Shown here: piece after piece, positions 12,804 to 13,875 of the stretch | How the letters are laid out: every line of letters starts with the position of its first letter | How positions within the stretch are numbered: the stretch's first letter is position 1 | NCBI GenBank assembly: GCA_944349915.1 | Contig: CALVNU010000013.1 | Location: 1 to 13,875 of the forward strand | Origin: an uncultured Clostridia bacterium | GTDB taxonomy: Bacteria; Bacillota; Clostridia; Christensenellales; UBA1242 | Direction: 5' to 3' | DNA: 13,875 nt | Program-made: the position numbers and the translations under genes | Notes under the pieces: model-generated | The model's input: only the letters and a program-made list of their open reading frames with translations | What the model was told of the DNA's origin: nothing | The model's database searches: none

Positions 12804-13875
12804 GATAACTCCGCCCTTGCCTTCATTGACAATTCTAGTCAAAGTTTTTTTCATTTTGCGTTGGACTTCGGAAGGCATTGTAACAAGTTTTGAATTGATA
12901 TTATCTTCCACAAGTTCGGATAGGCTTCTGCCCAAGATATTGGTTTGCCAGATAGCGGTTGGGTCGGACTCGAATTGTTCTACAATATTTTTAGCCAAAT
13001 CTTCCGACTGGTCTTCGCTTCCCACAAGCGGAGTAACTTCTGTTTCCACATCTACGCGCATGATATGCAAACTAGGTGCGGTCGCCTTAATTTTAACGCC
13101 ATAGCGCGAACCTTGCTTGATTATTTCTGGTTGGCCAAGTTCAAAGTCTGGAGCGGAAGGTTCTACGACGCCATAGCCCGACTGTTCAACTTGTTCGAGG
13201 GCGTTTTTAAGTTTATCAAACTGGATTTTAGCCCTAGCAAGTTCTTTTATATTGCACATAAGTTCGTAGTCGCTGTTGATAGACAGACCGCATTCATCAG
13301 ACAGCACTTTATAGAAAAGGTTGTCTTTAGGAATAACATTAAAGCGTACAACCCCCTCGCCCGCCTGGATATTAGAGTAGGTTATAGCGTCAAAGTTATC
13401 ACTTTCCGCAAATGCGATTTGGTTTTTGTCGGCATCGCTAAGCCTGTTGATTTTGCTACCCAGAGTTCTCATTTCGCTGGCGATTTCCGAGATAATTGCG
13501 TTGTCGAAAGGAAGAGCCTTAAGCCAGTCAGGCATAGAAATGCGGATAGATTTGACAGGAAATTCCATAAGCAAGTTTTCAAACACGGTGTCGACATCGG
13601 AATCTTTAAGTTCAAGAGCATTAAGAGCAATCACAGGCGCGTCATATTTGTCATGCAGAGAGGTTGCGAGTTTTTTTGTTTCGGTGGCTTGTGGGTGCGC
13701 ACTGTTAAGAACAATAACAAAAGGTTTTTGAGTGGTTTTAAGTTGACTTACCACCTTTTCTTCTGCGTCTATATAGTTTGAACGAGCAATATCAGTAACC
13801 GAGCCGTCAGTTGTAACCATAATAGCGATGGTTGAATGTTCATTAATCACCTTATCATTGTCCTAAGTGGCGGCT
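12789..13875 (-). pseudogene. spoIVA: Stage IV sporulation protein A, 5'-truncated by the window edge and apparently frameshifted
   Basis: SpoIVA is the ATPase that polymerises on the outer forespore membrane and anchors the spore coat. From memory of the 492-residue Bacillus subtilis protein, the readable 353 residues match its last 350 or so: VINEHSTIAIMVTTDGSV, PFVIVLNSAHP, GYGVVEPS, QPEIIKQGSRYGVKIKATAP, IWQTNILGRSL and the ending NEGKGGVICILL. The N-terminal Walker A and B region lies outside the window. The reading frame meets TAG at 13865..13863, but the codons between it and VINEH (GAC AAT GAT AAG) already belong to the conserved region. Removing one T near 13857 joins the other frame and gives LGQDKVINEHS, close to the family's IGTRKVIQEHS. 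Either a sequence error near the end or a real frameshift is possible. The GTG at 13850 is not a convincing start. Confidence 0.85.

Noticed and set aside
12556..13104. Plus-strand frame across the 32-bp repeats, with repeated residues
   Set aside because: It crosses the spoIVA terminator and the 3' end of spoIVA. The repeated residues simply reflect the DNA repeat, and there is no ribosome binding site.
12945..13781. Long plus-strand open frame opposite spoIVA
   Set aside because: The minus-strand frame is clearly SpoIVA by motif order. The plus frame has no family features.

Overview
The window is AT-rich, and every gene I can support lies on the minus strand, so transcription runs from high to low coordinates. 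It looks like chromosomal DNA of a low-GC, Gram-positive Bacillota, probably a Clostridia-like organism with an endospore programme. It carries spoIVA, a spore-coat morphogenesis gene, together with sepF and lspA-rluD, the pcrA-ligA pair, and a str cluster (rpsL, rpsG, fusA, tuf). AAGGAG-type ribosome binding sites and sigma-A promoters close to TTGACA-17-TATAAT fit this. Several genes end in TGA and tryptophan is read from TGG, so the standard bacterial code applies. I cannot name a genus from sequence alone.

Layout in transcription order, right to left. (1) 13875-12789: the C-terminal three quarters of spoIVA, cut by the window edge and apparently frameshifted about 18 bases from that edge. 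A 32-bp tandem repeat covers its 3' end and a strong terminator follows. (2) 12532-8402: pcrA (UvrD-family helicase) and ligA (NAD-dependent DNA ligase), a compact DNA-repair pair; pcrA may be read from a leaderless mRNA. (3) 8399-7164: two separate small genes for unrecognised two-helix membrane proteins, each behind its own perfect-consensus sigma-A promoter, with a terminator and a short AT-rich tandem repeat between them. (4) 7129-3015: the str operon, with a strong promoter, a leader of about 255 nt ending in an intrinsic terminator hairpin, then rpsL, rpsG, an unrecognised gene inserted between rpsG and fusA, and fusA. (5) 3076-1745: tuf with its own promoter and a bidirectional terminator. 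(6) 1743-1143: about 600 bases without a gene, very AT-rich, holding five degenerate copies of a 22-24 bp repeat and several palindromes. (7) 1142-1: sepF, lspA and the start of rluD, overlapping one another as an operon for cell division, lipoprotein processing and rRNA modification.

Most of the window is housekeeping sequence. Three things stand out: three unrecognised genes clustered in and beside the str operon (one coiled-coil/amphipathic protein, two small membrane proteins), an apparent attenuator upstream of rpsL, and an unexplained repeat array between tuf and sepF. I see no CRISPR array, insertion sequence, tRNA, rRNA or recognisable defence or biosynthetic cluster.
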